Below, in pieces: positions 7,483 to 14,551 of a stretch of 17,297 nucleotides of DNA (its first letter is position 1; every line of letters begins with the position of its first letter). The stretch is taken from positions 1 to 17,297 of the forward strand of contig CALVUU010000033.1 of NCBI GenBank assembly GCA_944363655.1, written 5' to 3'. Under the pieces are notes generated by a model, which saw nothing but the letters and a program-made list of their open reading frames with translations, ran no database searches and had not been told where the DNA came from. A program made the position numbers and the translations under genes. This stretch comes from an uncultured Bacilli bacterium. Its GTDB lineage: Bacteria > Bacillota_I > Bacilli_A > RF39 > UBA660.

Positions 7483-8552
7483 AAAAAATAATTCTCATAA
7501 CTTTACTATTTTTATTAACTGGTTGTTACGATTATAAAGAAATTAATGATTTAGCAATAATATCAGCAATTGGAATAGATTATAAAAACGATGAATATGT
7601 CATAACATTAGAAGTATTTAATGATCAAATTGATAAAGATAATCCTAAAGTAAAAACATATACGAAAACGAGTAGCAATAAATCGTTAGCTAAAGCTCTT
7701 CAAAATACAGAAGATAAATTATCTGATCAAGCAAATTATACTCATGTTAAACTAATGATTCTTGGAGAAAATATAGTTGATGGAAGATTTGATACAATAG
7801 TTGATTATTTCATGCGAAGCACATACTTTCGAGAAAACTTCTATGTCGTATCATCATTAGATACGGAACCTAAAAAGTTATTAGAAAATACAACTGAAGA
7901 AAATCCAATTGCTAGTACAGGAATCATCAATATGTTAGAAAATCTTAATTATTCAAGTAATAATGCTGTTTTAAAATCGTTTGATCAAATAATTAAAGAA
8001 ATACTGGCATTTGGTAAAGATACTTGTTTTTCTAATATTACATTAGATGATAAACAAGTTAAAGTTGATGGTCTAGCAATATTTGATAAATTTGCGTTTA
8101 AAGCTAAATTAGATAATGATTATGCAACAATTTATAATATTTTAAGTAATACTTTTTATCGTCCTATATTCTCTAAAGAATATGACGATAAATATTTTTC
8201 CATTGCTATTGGAGAAGGAAAAATAGATTTGGCTACGAATACTAAAGAGATTAAAATAAATGGAGAATTATTTAGTAAAGTTATGGATAATGAACCTAAT
8301 TTTTCAATTAGAGATTTAAATACATTAAAAAAATTAAATAATGATTTTCAAAATTTAATTAATAAAAAATTAAGAGATTTTATTAAAATATTACAAGAAT
8401 ATAAAAGTGATATTTTATTTCTAGGAGAAAATTACTATCAAAATAATAGAATTAAAGAAGAAAATTTTTGGGTTAATCTAGATATAGTTAGTGATGTTTC
8501 ATTTTATATAAGCAAAAAAGGATTAATTTATGAGGTGCAAGATGAAAACTAA
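7479..8552 (+). CDS. gerAC: Spore germinant receptor subunit C, lipoprotein
   Basis: The 357-aa product is a GerC-family (Ger(x)C) lipoprotein. It opens with a signal peptide and lipobox LLTG-C16, so the mature protein starts at a lipidated cysteine, then the family signature YDYKEINDLAIISAIGID. The remaining extracytoplasmic domains have the usual family length. Subunit C is needed for assembly and function of the germinant receptor. The start is GTG 7479, four bases after GGAGG, overlapping the gerA stop codon (GTGA), so translation is coupled. The gene order here is A-C-B; in Bacillus subtilis gerA it is A-B-C. Confidence 0.92.
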   Translation: MKKIILITLLFLLTGCYDYKEINDLAIISAIGIDYKNDEYVITLEVFNDQIDKDNPKVKTYTKTSSNKSLAKALQNTEDKLSDQANYTHVKLMILGENIVDGRFDTIVDYFMRSTYFRENFYVVSSLDTEPKKLLENTTEENPIASTGIINMLENLNYSSNNAVLKSFDQIIKEILAFGKDTCFSNITLDDKQVKVDGLAIFDKFAFKAKLDNDYATIYNILSNTFYRPIFSKEYDDKYFSIAIGEGKIDLATNTKEIKINGELFSKVMDNEPNFSIRDLNTLKKLNNDFQNLINKKLRDFIKILQEYKSDILFLGENYYQNNRIKEENFWVNLDIVSDVSFYISKKGLIYEVQDEN

Positions 8553-9555
8553 TAAAGGTATACTTTCATATTTCTTATCCCGTAGTCTATTTCTTGGGGG
8601 AGGTATTTCAACTTTATTCTTATATAGTAGTAAAGATGCTTATATTTCTATTGTTTTAGGTACACTTTTAGGTATTGCCATAATTTATATTATTTCTAAA
8701 ATAAGTACTAATATTAATACTCCATTACATGAATATATTAAAAAAACAAGTTTTTTAAATATATTAATTCGGATAATTTTTATTATTTATCTATTATTTT
8801 TAATACTTCTTACTTTAATTATATTAGCAACATTTCTATATTCTTATTTTCTTCCCTTTACCCCTTCGGTAATATCTTGTCTTCCTTTCGTATTCTTAGC
8901 AACATTTTTAAATACTAAAAATATAAATAAAATAATTTATGTTGCACAAATATTATTTGTTTTAAGTTTAGTCTTAATAATTACTAAAACTCTTCTTTTA
9001 ACTAATGAATTTGATTTTAGTAATCTTTTACCTGTATTTAGTACTAAACCTCAAAATATAATTAAAACAGCAATTATTTTTTCTGTACTTTCTACTTCGC
9101 CATTTCTAAGTACTATTGATGAAAAAATTACTTTTAAACAAAATATAAAATATTATCTAATAAGTATGTTAACAATATTTATAGTTGTTTTATCAATAAC
9201 TATCGTTTTGGGAGAAATGGTTAATATATATAGTTATCCTGAATATTCTGTATTAAGAAAAATAAGTTTATTTAATTTTATTGAAAATATAGAAAATTTT
9301 ATTTCGGCTGGTTGGTTCTTTGATATATTTATATGTCTATCTATTAGTTCTTTAAAATTTAAGCAATTGATAAATGCCAAAAAGAATACAATTCCTTTCC
9401 TAGTAGTTTTACTTTTATTAATAATTGTAAATATTTTTATTACTAATAATTTCTATAATTCTATGGCTATTTATATGTCTTTTCCTATAATATTAGGAAT
9501 ATTTATGGTCTTATTATTAGTCTTATTATTTATTAAAAATAAAAACAATACTTAA
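8542..9555 (+). CDS. gerAB: Spore germinant receptor subunit B, permease-like
   Basis: The 337-aa product is a GerB-type spore germination protein of the amino acid/polyamine/organocation transporter superfamily (PF03845), with about ten hydrophobic helices spread over the whole length. Subunit B is where nutrient germinants such as amino acids are thought to bind. I chose ATG 8542, preceded by GAGGTG at 4 nt; the in-frame ATG 8530 lies upstream of that site. The gene overlaps the gerC end by 11 bp. The loop LGEMVNIYSYPEYSVLRKI is typical of the family. The ligand cannot be predicted from this sequence. Confidence 0.9.
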   Translation: MKTNKGILSYFLSRSLFLGGGISTLFLYSSKDAYISIVLGTLLGIAIIYIISKISTNINTPLHEYIKKTSFLNILIRIIFIIYLLFLILLTLIILATFLYSYFLPFTPSVISCLPFVFLATFLNTKNINKIIYVAQILFVLSLVLIITKTLLLTNEFDFSNLLPVFSTKPQNIIKTAIIFSVLSTSPFLSTIDEKITFKQNIKYYLISMLTIFIVVLSITIVLGEMVNIYSYPEYSVLRKISLFNFIENIENFISAGWFFDIFICLSISSLKFKQLINAKKNTIPFLVVLLLLIIVNIFITNNFYNSMAIYMSFPIILGIFMVLLLVLLFIKNKNNT

Positions 9556-9563
9556 AAGTATTG
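9546..9563 (-). terminator. Terminator at the gerB / 119-aa gene junction
   Basis: CAATACTT (9546-9553) pairs with AAGTATTG (9556-9563). On the minus strand TTTTTATTTTT follows, making a good terminator for the 119-aa gene. On the plus strand the stem overlaps the gerB stop codon but lacks a T-run, so it would end the germination operon only weakly. Confidence 0.7.
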
Positions 9564-9564
9564 C

Positions 9565-9924
9565 TTAAATCCAACGAGAAATATAAATAACTCTAGTTGT
9601 ATATTCTTCATAATTATCAAATATCTTAAGAATTGATTTAATAATTTCTTTTAAAACATTCTTAGAATCTTTTCTAATTTTGATATTAACTATTTGTTTT
9701 TGCATTTCTTTTCTAAAAAGATAATCATCTATATATTTACTAATTACATGATCTAGTTGTTTAACTGATTCGACATCTTCTAGATTATTTATATCAATAT
9801 CAAAAATATATTTTTGATATAGTTTAATTAATTTACCACTTATTTTGTCATCTTCATATGGTGTAAATTGTAAAATTTTATAAAAATTAGGACAAAATTT
9901 TAATATTTGTTTATTTCTATCCAT
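9565..9924 (-). CDS. Unknown 119-aa soluble protein
   Basis: Not recognised. The product is polar and probably helical, rich in Lys, Ile and Asp, with no signal peptide, membrane helix or cysteine cluster. A conserved-looking N-terminus (FCPNFYKILQFTPYEDDKI) precedes a long basic helical stretch. The start ATG 9924 has AAGGTGAT three bases upstream. It has its own promoter, divergent from the carboxypeptidase gene, and its own terminator, so it is probably a real single-gene unit. It is convergent with the germination operon and need not be related to it. Confidence 0.75.
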   Translation of the reverse strand: MDRNKQILKFCPNFYKILQFTPYEDDKISGKLIKLYQKYIFDIDINNLEDVESVKQLDHVISKYIDDYLFRKEMQKQIVNIKIRKDSKNVLKEIIKSILKIFDNYEEYTTRVIYISRWI

Positions 9925-9948
9925 AGCATCACCTTCTACCTTAAATAA

Positions 9949-9977
9949 ATATTACTACAAATAAGGTATTTTGTAAA
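9949..9977 (-). promoter_or_regulatory. Promoter of the 119-aa gene
   Basis: On the minus strand, TTTACA (9972-9977), a 17-bp spacer and TAATAT (9949-9954). The -35 is good, the -10 is 4 of 6. It lies back to back with the carboxypeptidase promoters. Confidence 0.55.
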
Positions 9978-9988
9978 TACTAAAATAG

Positions 9989-10008
9989 TGATATAATTTT
10001 GATATAAT
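9989..10008 (+). promoter_or_regulatory. Two tandem extended -10 elements before the carboxypeptidase gene
   Basis: TGATATAAT occurs twice, at 9989-9997 and 10000-10008, 11 bp apart. Neither has a clear -35, as is common for extended -10 promoters. The second lies so close to GGAGG (10010-10014) that its transcript would barely include the ribosome binding site, so the first is more likely used. Confidence 0.6.
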
Positions 10009-10020
10009 TGGAGGTTAAAC

Positions 10021-10986
10021 ATGGCTACTAGAAAAAAATTAAAAAAACAAGTATATTTTGTTATCGGAGGATTAATATTAATAATTATTGCAATATTTTT
10101 TGGGGTTTCTAAGTATCAAGAATATAAGTATCATCAAACTAATGAATATAAACTTTTAGAACACGGATATAATGATGAAGAAGTAGGAAAAATACTTGAT
10201 ACTTTCAAAGATAAAACTTATATAGATTATTTACTTGATAATGAAAAAAATAGTAATATTATAAAATTACTTGATGAAAAATATTACTTAGAAAAAAATT
10301 TCTATGAATATATCAATTATATGAATGAATATCCTGATTTGAACCTAAGTAGTGTTGTTAGAAATATAAATATTCATTTAGATAGTGATTTTTATGAAGA
10401 AGTATTTGGTACTAATACAAACTTAGATACATCAATGCTTGTTAATAAGCATTATTTACTTAGTAGTGATTATGCTCCGGATGATTTAGTTAATGTTTCT
10501 CAAACTTATTCTTGGGGGGATGTTGGAAGTCAAAGGGTGCGCGAGGTTGCTTATAATGCTTTTTTAGATATGTGGAATGCTGCGAATGAGGATGGATATT
10601 ATTTAATGATTAATTCATCATATCGCTCTTATGCCGATCAAGAAGAGGTATATAATAGTTATAAAAACTCTAGTGGAGAGCGATATGCCGATAGTATTGC
10701 AGCAAGACCAGGTTCTAGTGAACACCAAACGGGACTTGCTATTGATATATTTAGTAGAACTAATACTAACAAAAATACATTTTCTGAAAGTGCTGAGGCT
10801 AAATGGTTAGCAGAAAACTCTTACAAATATGGTTTTATTCTAAGATATCCCGAAGATAAAGTTGATATAACAGGTTATAGTTATGAATCATGGCACTTTC
10901 GTTATGTCGGGGAAGATATTGCTACCTATATTTATGAAAATGATATAACATTTGAAGAATACTATGCTTACTTTTTAGAAGATTGA
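10021..10986 (+). CDS. Membrane-anchored D,D-carboxypeptidase, VanY family
   Basis: The 321-aa product has a basic N-terminus, one membrane helix (about 11-29) and an extracytoplasmic part. Residues about 165-300 form a VanY/LAS-type zinc peptidase domain (PF02557). The zinc ligands are H235 and D242 in SSEHQTGLAID and H292 in ESWHFRY; E289 is the expected catalytic base. INSSYRSYADQEEVY is the usual lead-in. Such enzymes remove the terminal D-Ala from peptidoglycan stem peptides. Without other van genes nearby this is ordinary wall or spore-cortex maturation, not vancomycin resistance (inference). A roughly 100-residue helical spacer (about 40-145), including LEHGYNDEEVGKIL, is common in the Firmicute forms. 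The start ATG 10021 has GGAGG six bases upstream. A terminator overlaps its stop. Confidence 0.93.
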   Translation: MATRKKLKKQVYFVIGGLILIIIAIFFGVSKYQEYKYHQTNEYKLLEHGYNDEEVGKILDTFKDKTYIDYLLDNEKNSNIIKLLDEKYYLEKNFYEYINYMNEYPDLNLSSVVRNINIHLDSDFYEEVFGTNTNLDTSMLVNKHYLLSSDYAPDDLVNVSQTYSWGDVGSQRVREVAYNAFLDMWNAANEDGYYLMINSSYRSYADQEEVYNSYKNSSGERYADSIAARPGSSEHQTGLAIDIFSRTNTNKNTFSESAEAKWLAENSYKYGFILRYPEDKVDITGYSYESWHFRYVGEDIATYIYENDITFEEYYAYFLED

Positions 10987-11002
10987 TTTTCAATCTTTTT
11001 TT
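10979..11002 (+). terminator. Terminator of the carboxypeptidase gene
   Basis: AAGATTG (10979-10985) pairs with CAATCTT (10991-10997) around ATTTT, followed by TTTTT. The stem includes the TGA of the carboxypeptidase gene, and the stop of the convergent 332-aa gene falls inside it. Confidence 0.8.
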
Positions 11003-11988
11003 ATACCAAAATTTATGGTTTGAATTAGTGATAAATCATCATTTATTTTATTAGGTATGTTTTTTAATATGGTAGAAATTCTTTGATAATTACTTAACTG
11101 GTTTAGATTAATTGAAAGAGAATTGAGCATATTTAATAATATATTTCTAGTTTCATCATCAGCAGCAAGTAAACATGATCTAATTATTGCCTCAGTATTT
11201 ATAGCTAGTGATAGAATTTCATAATTATTTAAATTGGTATCATATAAATACTTAATAAACCCAATATTGGCGGAAATTATACCCAAAACAATTTCTCTTT
11301 TACTAGAATCAAAATTTTTTTCTGATTGTTGGTAAAAATCCGCAATAGCATGATGAACTATATAAGTTTTGGCATCTATTTTAAAGTTACGATTAATTAA
11401 ATATTCTTCTAAAACAGGAAGAATTAAGCCATAACTATATTTAATTTTAGTAAATTTATCTATAACTTTACGGTTTTCTACTCTATTTAGCATTTTATTA
11501 ACTATTGTTAAAAATAATGTATAAATATCATTAATAAGGGAATATTGATAAGCATTTTTAAATTCTAAAACTTCTTTTAACCCAATATCTTCTATTTCTT
11601 CAAAAAGAACATTTTGAGTTGTCAAAGTATAATCAACATCATATAATAATTTTTGATATATTCGATTCTTTATATATCCAAAAACCATTTCATCTTTATT
11701 TTCTATTTTAGTAATAAAACTTAGACTTAATTTTTTATCTATTGTAGATGACTTAAATCTTTCTAAAGAAACTAGATAATTATAAACATCTAAAGACATT
11801 TGATAACATGGTGTTATTCTATTTAAAATATTATCAAAAATAGATATATAATGTTTTAAATTACATAACAACCTATTATATTTTTCACTATTTTTATTAT
11901 TAGTAATTTCTAAATTCATTAATGCTATGTAATCCCCATATATAGCATCAGTAACATTAATAAGCATAGAAATATCTTCTTTAACCAT
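10990..11988 (-). CDS. Unknown 332-aa helical protein
   Basis: Family not recognised. The product looks all-helical and cytoplasmic, with leucine/isoleucine-rich amphipathic segments throughout, no signal peptide, no clear membrane helix and no metal or nucleotide-binding motif. The repeat-like helical make-up could suit a protein-interaction scaffold, but this is only an impression. The start ATG 11988 follows AGGAGAG at 5-7 nt. The gene lies behind its own extended -10 promoter, which overlaps a perfect 9-bp inverted repeat. It follows nfeD-qmcA on the same strand, with no terminator between, so some read-through is possible. Confidence 0.8.
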   Translation of the reverse strand: MVKEDISMLINVTDAIYGDYIALMNLEITNNKNSEKYNRLLCNLKHYISIFDNILNRITPCYQMSLDVYNYLVSLERFKSSTIDKKLSLSFITKIENKDEMVFGYIKNRIYQKLLYDVDYTLTTQNVLFEEIEDIGLKEVLEFKNAYQYSLINDIYTLFLTIVNKMLNRVENRKVIDKFTKIKYSYGLILPVLEEYLINRNFKIDAKTYIVHHAIADFYQQSEKNFDSSKREIVLGIISANIGFIKYLYDTNLNNYEILSLAINTEAIIRSCLLAADDETRNILLNMLNSLSINLNQLSNYQRISTILKNIPNKINDDLSLIQTINFGIKKD

Positions 11989-11989
11989 A

Positions 11990-12020
11990 AATACTCTCCT
12001 TAATAGAGAGTATTATATCA
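11990..12020 (-). promoter_or_regulatory. Extended -10 promoter with overlapping inverted repeat
   Basis: On the minus strand TGATATAAT (12012-12020) is an extended -10. A perfect inverted repeat, AATACTCTC (11990-11998) and GAGAGTATT (12006-12014) with a 7-bp spacer, spans the -10 edge, the expected start of transcription (about 12005) and the ribosome binding site. Since one arm lies upstream of the probable transcription start, it is better read as a DNA operator than as an RNA hairpin. Confidence 0.6.
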
Positions 12021-12043
12021 CTTTAATTATATATTTACTATTA

Positions 12044-12943
12044 TCATTTTTTTGTTTTTTTATCTTCCATTACTTCTTTTAAGACTGTTCCAAATGTAGC
12101 AATTCCTTGAAGTTCAGCGGGAACAATTATTTTTGTTGCATTACCATCAGCAACATGAGATAAAGTTTCATAGCTTTTAAGTTGTAATACCGCCTCATCT
12201 GCTCCAGCTTCCTTTAAAAGTTTAATTCCATCAGCTTCTGCTTGTTTGATTTTTATTAATGCTTCAGCCTCTCCTTCAGCAATCTTGATTTGGCTCATTT
12301 TTTGTGCTTCTGCTCTTAAGATTGCACTTTCTTTTTCACCTTCTGCAATTAAGATACTTGACTTTTTTTCGCCTTCTGCTTGTAATATTTTTTCTCTTCT
12401 TTCACGTTCAGCCCGCATTTGTTTTTCCATAGCATCTTGAATATCTCGTGGTGGCAAAATATTTTTTACTTCTACTCGATTAACTTTTATTCCCCACGGA
12501 TCTGTTGCTTCATCTAATATTGCCCGCATTTTAGTATTAATGATATCTCTACTTGTAAGAGTCTGATCAAGTTCTAATTCCCCGATAATGTTTCTTAGAG
12601 TTGTCGCAGTTAGATTTTCAATAGCACTTATTGGATAGTCTACTCCATAAGTATATAGTTTAGGATCAGTTATTTGAAAATATACTACAGTATCAATTTG
12701 CATAGTAACATTATCTTTAGTAATAACAGGTTGGGGAGCAAAATCCTTTACTGTTTCTTTTAAAGATACCTTATTAGCAATAGCATCAATAAATGGAATT
12801 TTAAAATGTATACCATTTTGCCAAGTAGTATGATATGAACCTAATCTTTCAATAACATAACTTTTAGCTTGAGGAACAATCTTGATACTAGGTACAATGA
12901 TAATAATAACAATAATTAATATAGCAAATAATATTTCTGGCAT
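12044..12943 (-). CDS. qmcA: SPFH/stomatin-family membrane protein, QmcA type
   Basis: The 299-aa product has one N-terminal membrane helix (1-20), then an SPFH/band-7 domain starting at VPQAKSYVIERLGSYHTTW and containing VITKDNVTMQIDTVVYFQI. A long Ala/Glu/Lys-rich coiled-coil with repeated ILxAEGE units (about residues 180-235) follows. Length and order match the QmcA/YbbK branch of stomatin-like proteins, which form large cage-like oligomers in membrane microdomains. The substrate or partner is usually the NfeD protein encoded next to it, and nfeD is 2 bp upstream here. The start ATG 12943 follows GGAGG at 7-8 nt. Sure of the family, less sure of its cellular role. Confidence 0.93.
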   Translation of the reverse strand: MPEILFAILIIVIIIIVPSIKIVPQAKSYVIERLGSYHTTWQNGIHFKIPFIDAIANKVSLKETVKDFAPQPVITKDNVTMQIDTVVYFQITDPKLYTYGVDYPISAIENLTATTLRNIIGELELDQTLTSRDIINTKMRAILDEATDPWGIKVNRVEVKNILPPRDIQDAMEKQMRAERERREKILQAEGEKKSSILIAEGEKESAILRAEAQKMSQIKIAEGEAEALIKIKQAEADGIKLLKEAGADEAVLQLKSYETLSHVADGNATKIIVPAELQGIATFGTVLKEVMEDKKTKK

Positions 12944-12945
12944 AT

Positions 12946-13365
12946 TTATCCCTCCTTTTTTACAACAACTTTAACGCCATCAATTGCTTCAATTATAACC
13001 TCGTTACCAACAGCTATTTTAGTATTACTTATAGCGCTCCATCTTTTACCATCAACACGTACTTCACCTACTGCATTTTTCTTAATTTCTTCTGTAACAA
13101 TGCCATGCATCCCAATAATACGATCAGCATTGGTTCTTACTTGCTTAGTTGGCAAATACTTTTTTAATAATGGTTTTGTTATAAAAAGTAACAAAATACT
13201 TAATACTACAAATATAGTAAAGATAACTGTTGTATTATCAATGAAAAAAGATAGTATTAAAGCAACAATTCCACTAAAACAAAACCAAATAGTAAGTAAA
13301 TCTGTTGTTACAAGTTCAATAAACGCAAGAACAATTACTAAAATAAACCAAAAAATCCAATCCAT
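12946..13365 (-). CDS. nfeD: Short NfeD-family membrane protein
   Basis: The 139-aa product is the short NfeD form (NfeD1b, YbbJ-like), lacking the N-terminal ClpP-like protease domain. Three hydrophobic segments (about 2-20, 25-43, 47-66) precede a C-terminal OB-fold (about 80-139) with GMHGIVTEEI and GEVRVDGKRWSA, the family signature. NfeD proteins pair with SPFH proteins in the membrane. Here it is first in an operon with qmcA, separated by 2 bp, with a promoter at 13386-13414. Start ATG 13365, with GGAG about 10 nt upstream. Confidence 0.92.
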   Translation of the reverse strand: MDWIFWFILVIVLAFIELVTTDLLTIWFCFSGIVALILSFFIDNTTVIFTIFVVLSILLLFITKPLLKKYLPTKQVRTNADRIIGMHGIVTEEIKKNAVGEVRVDGKRWSAISNTKIAVGNEVIIEAIDGVKVVVKKEG

Positions 13366-13385
13366 AATACTTCAACTCCATCTTT

Positions 13386-13414
13386 ATTGTACTAAATTTC
13401 CAATTAAAAGTCAC
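13386..13414 (-). promoter_or_regulatory. Promoter of nfeD-qmcA
   Basis: On the minus strand, GTGACT (13409-13414), a 17-bp spacer and TACAAT (13386-13391). It lies between the rpsU-yqeY terminator and the nfeD start. Confidence 0.6.
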
Positions 13415-13436
13415 GGCTTATTAACTTAAATAATAA

Positions 13437-13470
13437 ATTTAAAAATCTCAATCCTTTAGGATTGAGATTA
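13437..13470 (-). terminator. Strong terminator of rpsU-yqeY
   Basis: A perfect 11-bp stem, AATCTCAATCC (13444-13454) with GGATTGAGATT (13459-13469), has a TTTA loop. On the minus strand TTTAAATTTATTATTT follows. Its 5' edge overlaps the yqeY stop codon. Confidence 0.85.
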
Positions 13471-13914
13471 CATATTGCTTAGTTTTTCTTTAACTAATTT
13501 GCTAACTAATGACATATCAGCATTTTTATCGGCGAGTAATTCATTAACTTTATTCATAATTAATCCCATATCTTTCATACTAGTTGGATTAACTCTAGCA
13601 AATACTGAATTAATTACTTCTTCAATTTCAGTTTGAGACATTTCTTCAGGTAAATAAGCTTCTAAAATAGTTATTTCCTTTTCTAAATCTTTAACTTTAT
13701 CTTCTTTACCATACTTTATATATTCTGCAACTGAATCTTTTCTCAACTTTACTTGTTTTTTTATGACACTTGCCACTTCAGTATCTCTAAGCTCATGCTT
13801 TTTAGATATTTGTTCCATTTGTAAAGCGCTTTTTAACATCCGAAGTACTGATAGTTTAAAAGCATTCTTTTCTTTCATTGCACTTTTTAAATCTTCATTA
13901 ATTTTTTCGTTCAT
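13468..13914 (-). CDS. yqeY: GatB/YqeY domain protein
   Basis: The 148-aa product matches YqeY along its full length: an N-terminal helical region with LKSAMKEKNAFKLSVLRMLKSA, then SVIKKQVKLRKDSVAEY and the C-terminal part resembling the tail domain of the GatB amidotransferase subunit, ending KDMGLIMNKVN and LVSKLVKEKL. It is cytoplasmic. The tail domain suggests tRNA or RNA contact, but its own role is not settled in the literature I know. It follows rpsU by 2 bp, the standard Firmicute arrangement, and shares its promoter. Start ATG 13914, within the downstream end of rpsU. Confidence 0.95.
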   Translation of the reverse strand: MNEKINEDLKSAMKEKNAFKLSVLRMLKSALQMEQISKKHELRDTEVASVIKKQVKLRKDSVAEYIKYGKEDKVKDLEKEITILEAYLPEEMSQTEIEEVINSVFARVNPTSMKDMGLIMNKVNELLADKNADMSLVSKLVKEKLSNM

Positions 13915-13916
13915 TA

Positions 13917-14102
13917 TTAACCCCGATTCTTTTTATGAGAATTTTTAATTCCTTCTTTAATTTCATTTCTTCTTCTAACACCAGGTTTTTCATAGTGTTT
14001 TCTTTTCTTTAGTTCAGAAGGGACTCCACTACGTGCAACTTTTGCTTTGAACTTTTTTAATGCTAAATCAATATTACCATTTTGAACCACTACTTTTGTC
14101 AT
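13917..14102 (-). CDS. rpsU: 30S ribosomal protein S21
   Basis: The 61-aa product is typical bS21: short, strongly basic, with ALKKFKAKVARSGVPSELKK and the YEKPGVRRR stretch. It binds the small subunit near the mRNA exit platform. The start ATG 14102 follows GGGAGG at about 8 nt. It has its own strong promoter but lies directly downstream of the bacteriocin-like operon on the same strand, without a clear terminator in between. Confidence 0.97.
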   Translation of the reverse strand: MTKVVVQNGNIDLALKKFKAKVARSGVPSELKKRKHYEKPGVRRRNEIKEGIKNSHKKNRG

Positions 14103-14134
14103 TATTCAGCCCTCCCTTCTGTTAATTCGATATT

Positions 14135-14163
14135 ATTATAACATCAGGTCCTAAGCATTTCAA
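14135..14163 (-). promoter_or_regulatory. Strong promoter of rpsU-yqeY
   Basis: On the minus strand, TTGAAA (14158-14163), a 17-bp spacer and TATAAT (14135-14140) with TGT directly before it (extended -10). The only near-consensus promoter with both elements and an extension in the window, which fits a ribosomal protein gene. Confidence 0.85.
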
Positions 14164-14189
14164 CACTTTTTCCAAATTTTTATAGGGTT

Positions 14190-14336
14190 TTAGCCAAAAA
14201 TGAGCTTACGTATATTCTTTCCTATTTGACATCCTATTTCAAAAATTGTTTTGCCAATATTTAAAACTGCCGTTAGGAAAGATGCTGTTATTGCACCTCC
14301 AACTATTGATGCCAATTCTTTATTTTCTAATTTCAT
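14190..14336 (-). CDS. Double-glycine leader peptide, putative class IIb bacteriocin subunit
   Basis: A 48-aa peptide gene. Leader residues 1-14 (MKLENKELASIVGG) fit the LSxxELxxIxGG consensus cut by C39 peptidases. The 34-residue remainder, starting AITASFLTAVLNIG, is amphipathic and cationic (K29, K40, R43 and K44 against E33). It carries the GxxxG motif G35-CQI-G39, a helix-contact motif typical of two-peptide bacteriocins, and has one cysteine (C36). It starts at ATG 14336; GGAGG (from TAAGGAGG) lies four bases upstream and directly follows the stop of the preceding peptide gene. It is last in the operon that begins with the C39 exporter. The bacteriocin role is inferred; a signalling peptide is also possible. 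Confidence 0.82.
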   Translation of the reverse strand: MKLENKELASIVGGAITASFLTAVLNIGKTIFEIGCQIGKNIRKLIFG

Positions 14337-14345
14337 TTTACCTCC

Positions 14346-14468
14346 TTATTTTTCAAAAAAGCCACAAAATATGCCTAGAGCGAATATTAATAAACCACCT
14401 AGAACTAGCCATACTGTTTTGCTTCCACCATTAATTTCATTTAATTCTTGTTTGCTTAAAATATCCAT
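14346..14468 (-). CDS. Double-glycine leader peptide, putative class IIb bacteriocin subunit
   Basis: A 40-aa peptide gene. Leader residues 1-15 (MDILSKQELNEINGG) match the double-glycine consensus closely, including LSKQEL. The mature part would be 25 residues, SKTVW followed by a strongly hydrophobic stretch and FFEK at the end. It has one cysteine (C35) within the GxxxG motif G32-IFC-G36. Motif and size suit one partner of a two-peptide bacteriocin with the next gene. Start ATG 14468, five bases after AAAGGAGG, which overlaps the stop of the 20-aa gene. No dedicated immunity protein is recognisable nearby. Confidence 0.82.
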   Translation of the reverse strand: MDILSKQELNEINGGSKTVWLVLGGLLIFALGIFCGFFEK

Positions 14469-14479
14469 TGCTACCTCCT

Positions 14480-14542
14480 TTAAATTGGATATAAAATTTT
14501 AGTTAAAAGATTAATTATATTAAATATACTTTGCCAAAACAT
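14480..14542 (-). CDS. 20-aa hydrophobic peptide, no leader
   Basis: The reading frame encodes MFWQSIFNIINLLTKILYPI. It is short but has a full AAGGAGG site four bases upstream that overlaps the stop of the accessory gene, and its own stop overlaps the next ribosome binding site. That spacing makes it likely to be translated. It has no double glycine, so the C39 peptidase should not process it. Possible roles: a leaderless antimicrobial peptide, an immunity or chaperone peptide for the others, or merely a coupling frame. I cannot choose between them. Confidence 0.6.
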   Translation of the reverse strand: MFWQSIFNIINLLTKILYPI

Positions 14543-14551
14543 ATAACCTCC

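Noticed and set aside
10021..10986. Vancomycin resistance from the VanY-type gene
   Set aside because: No vanHAX, vanS or vanR genes nearby; the family is common in wall and spore maturation.
14246..14502. Plus-strand reading frames of 62 and 83 codons over the peptide genes
   Set aside because: They are antisense to the double-glycine peptide genes, have no ribosome binding site and encode low-complexity sequence.
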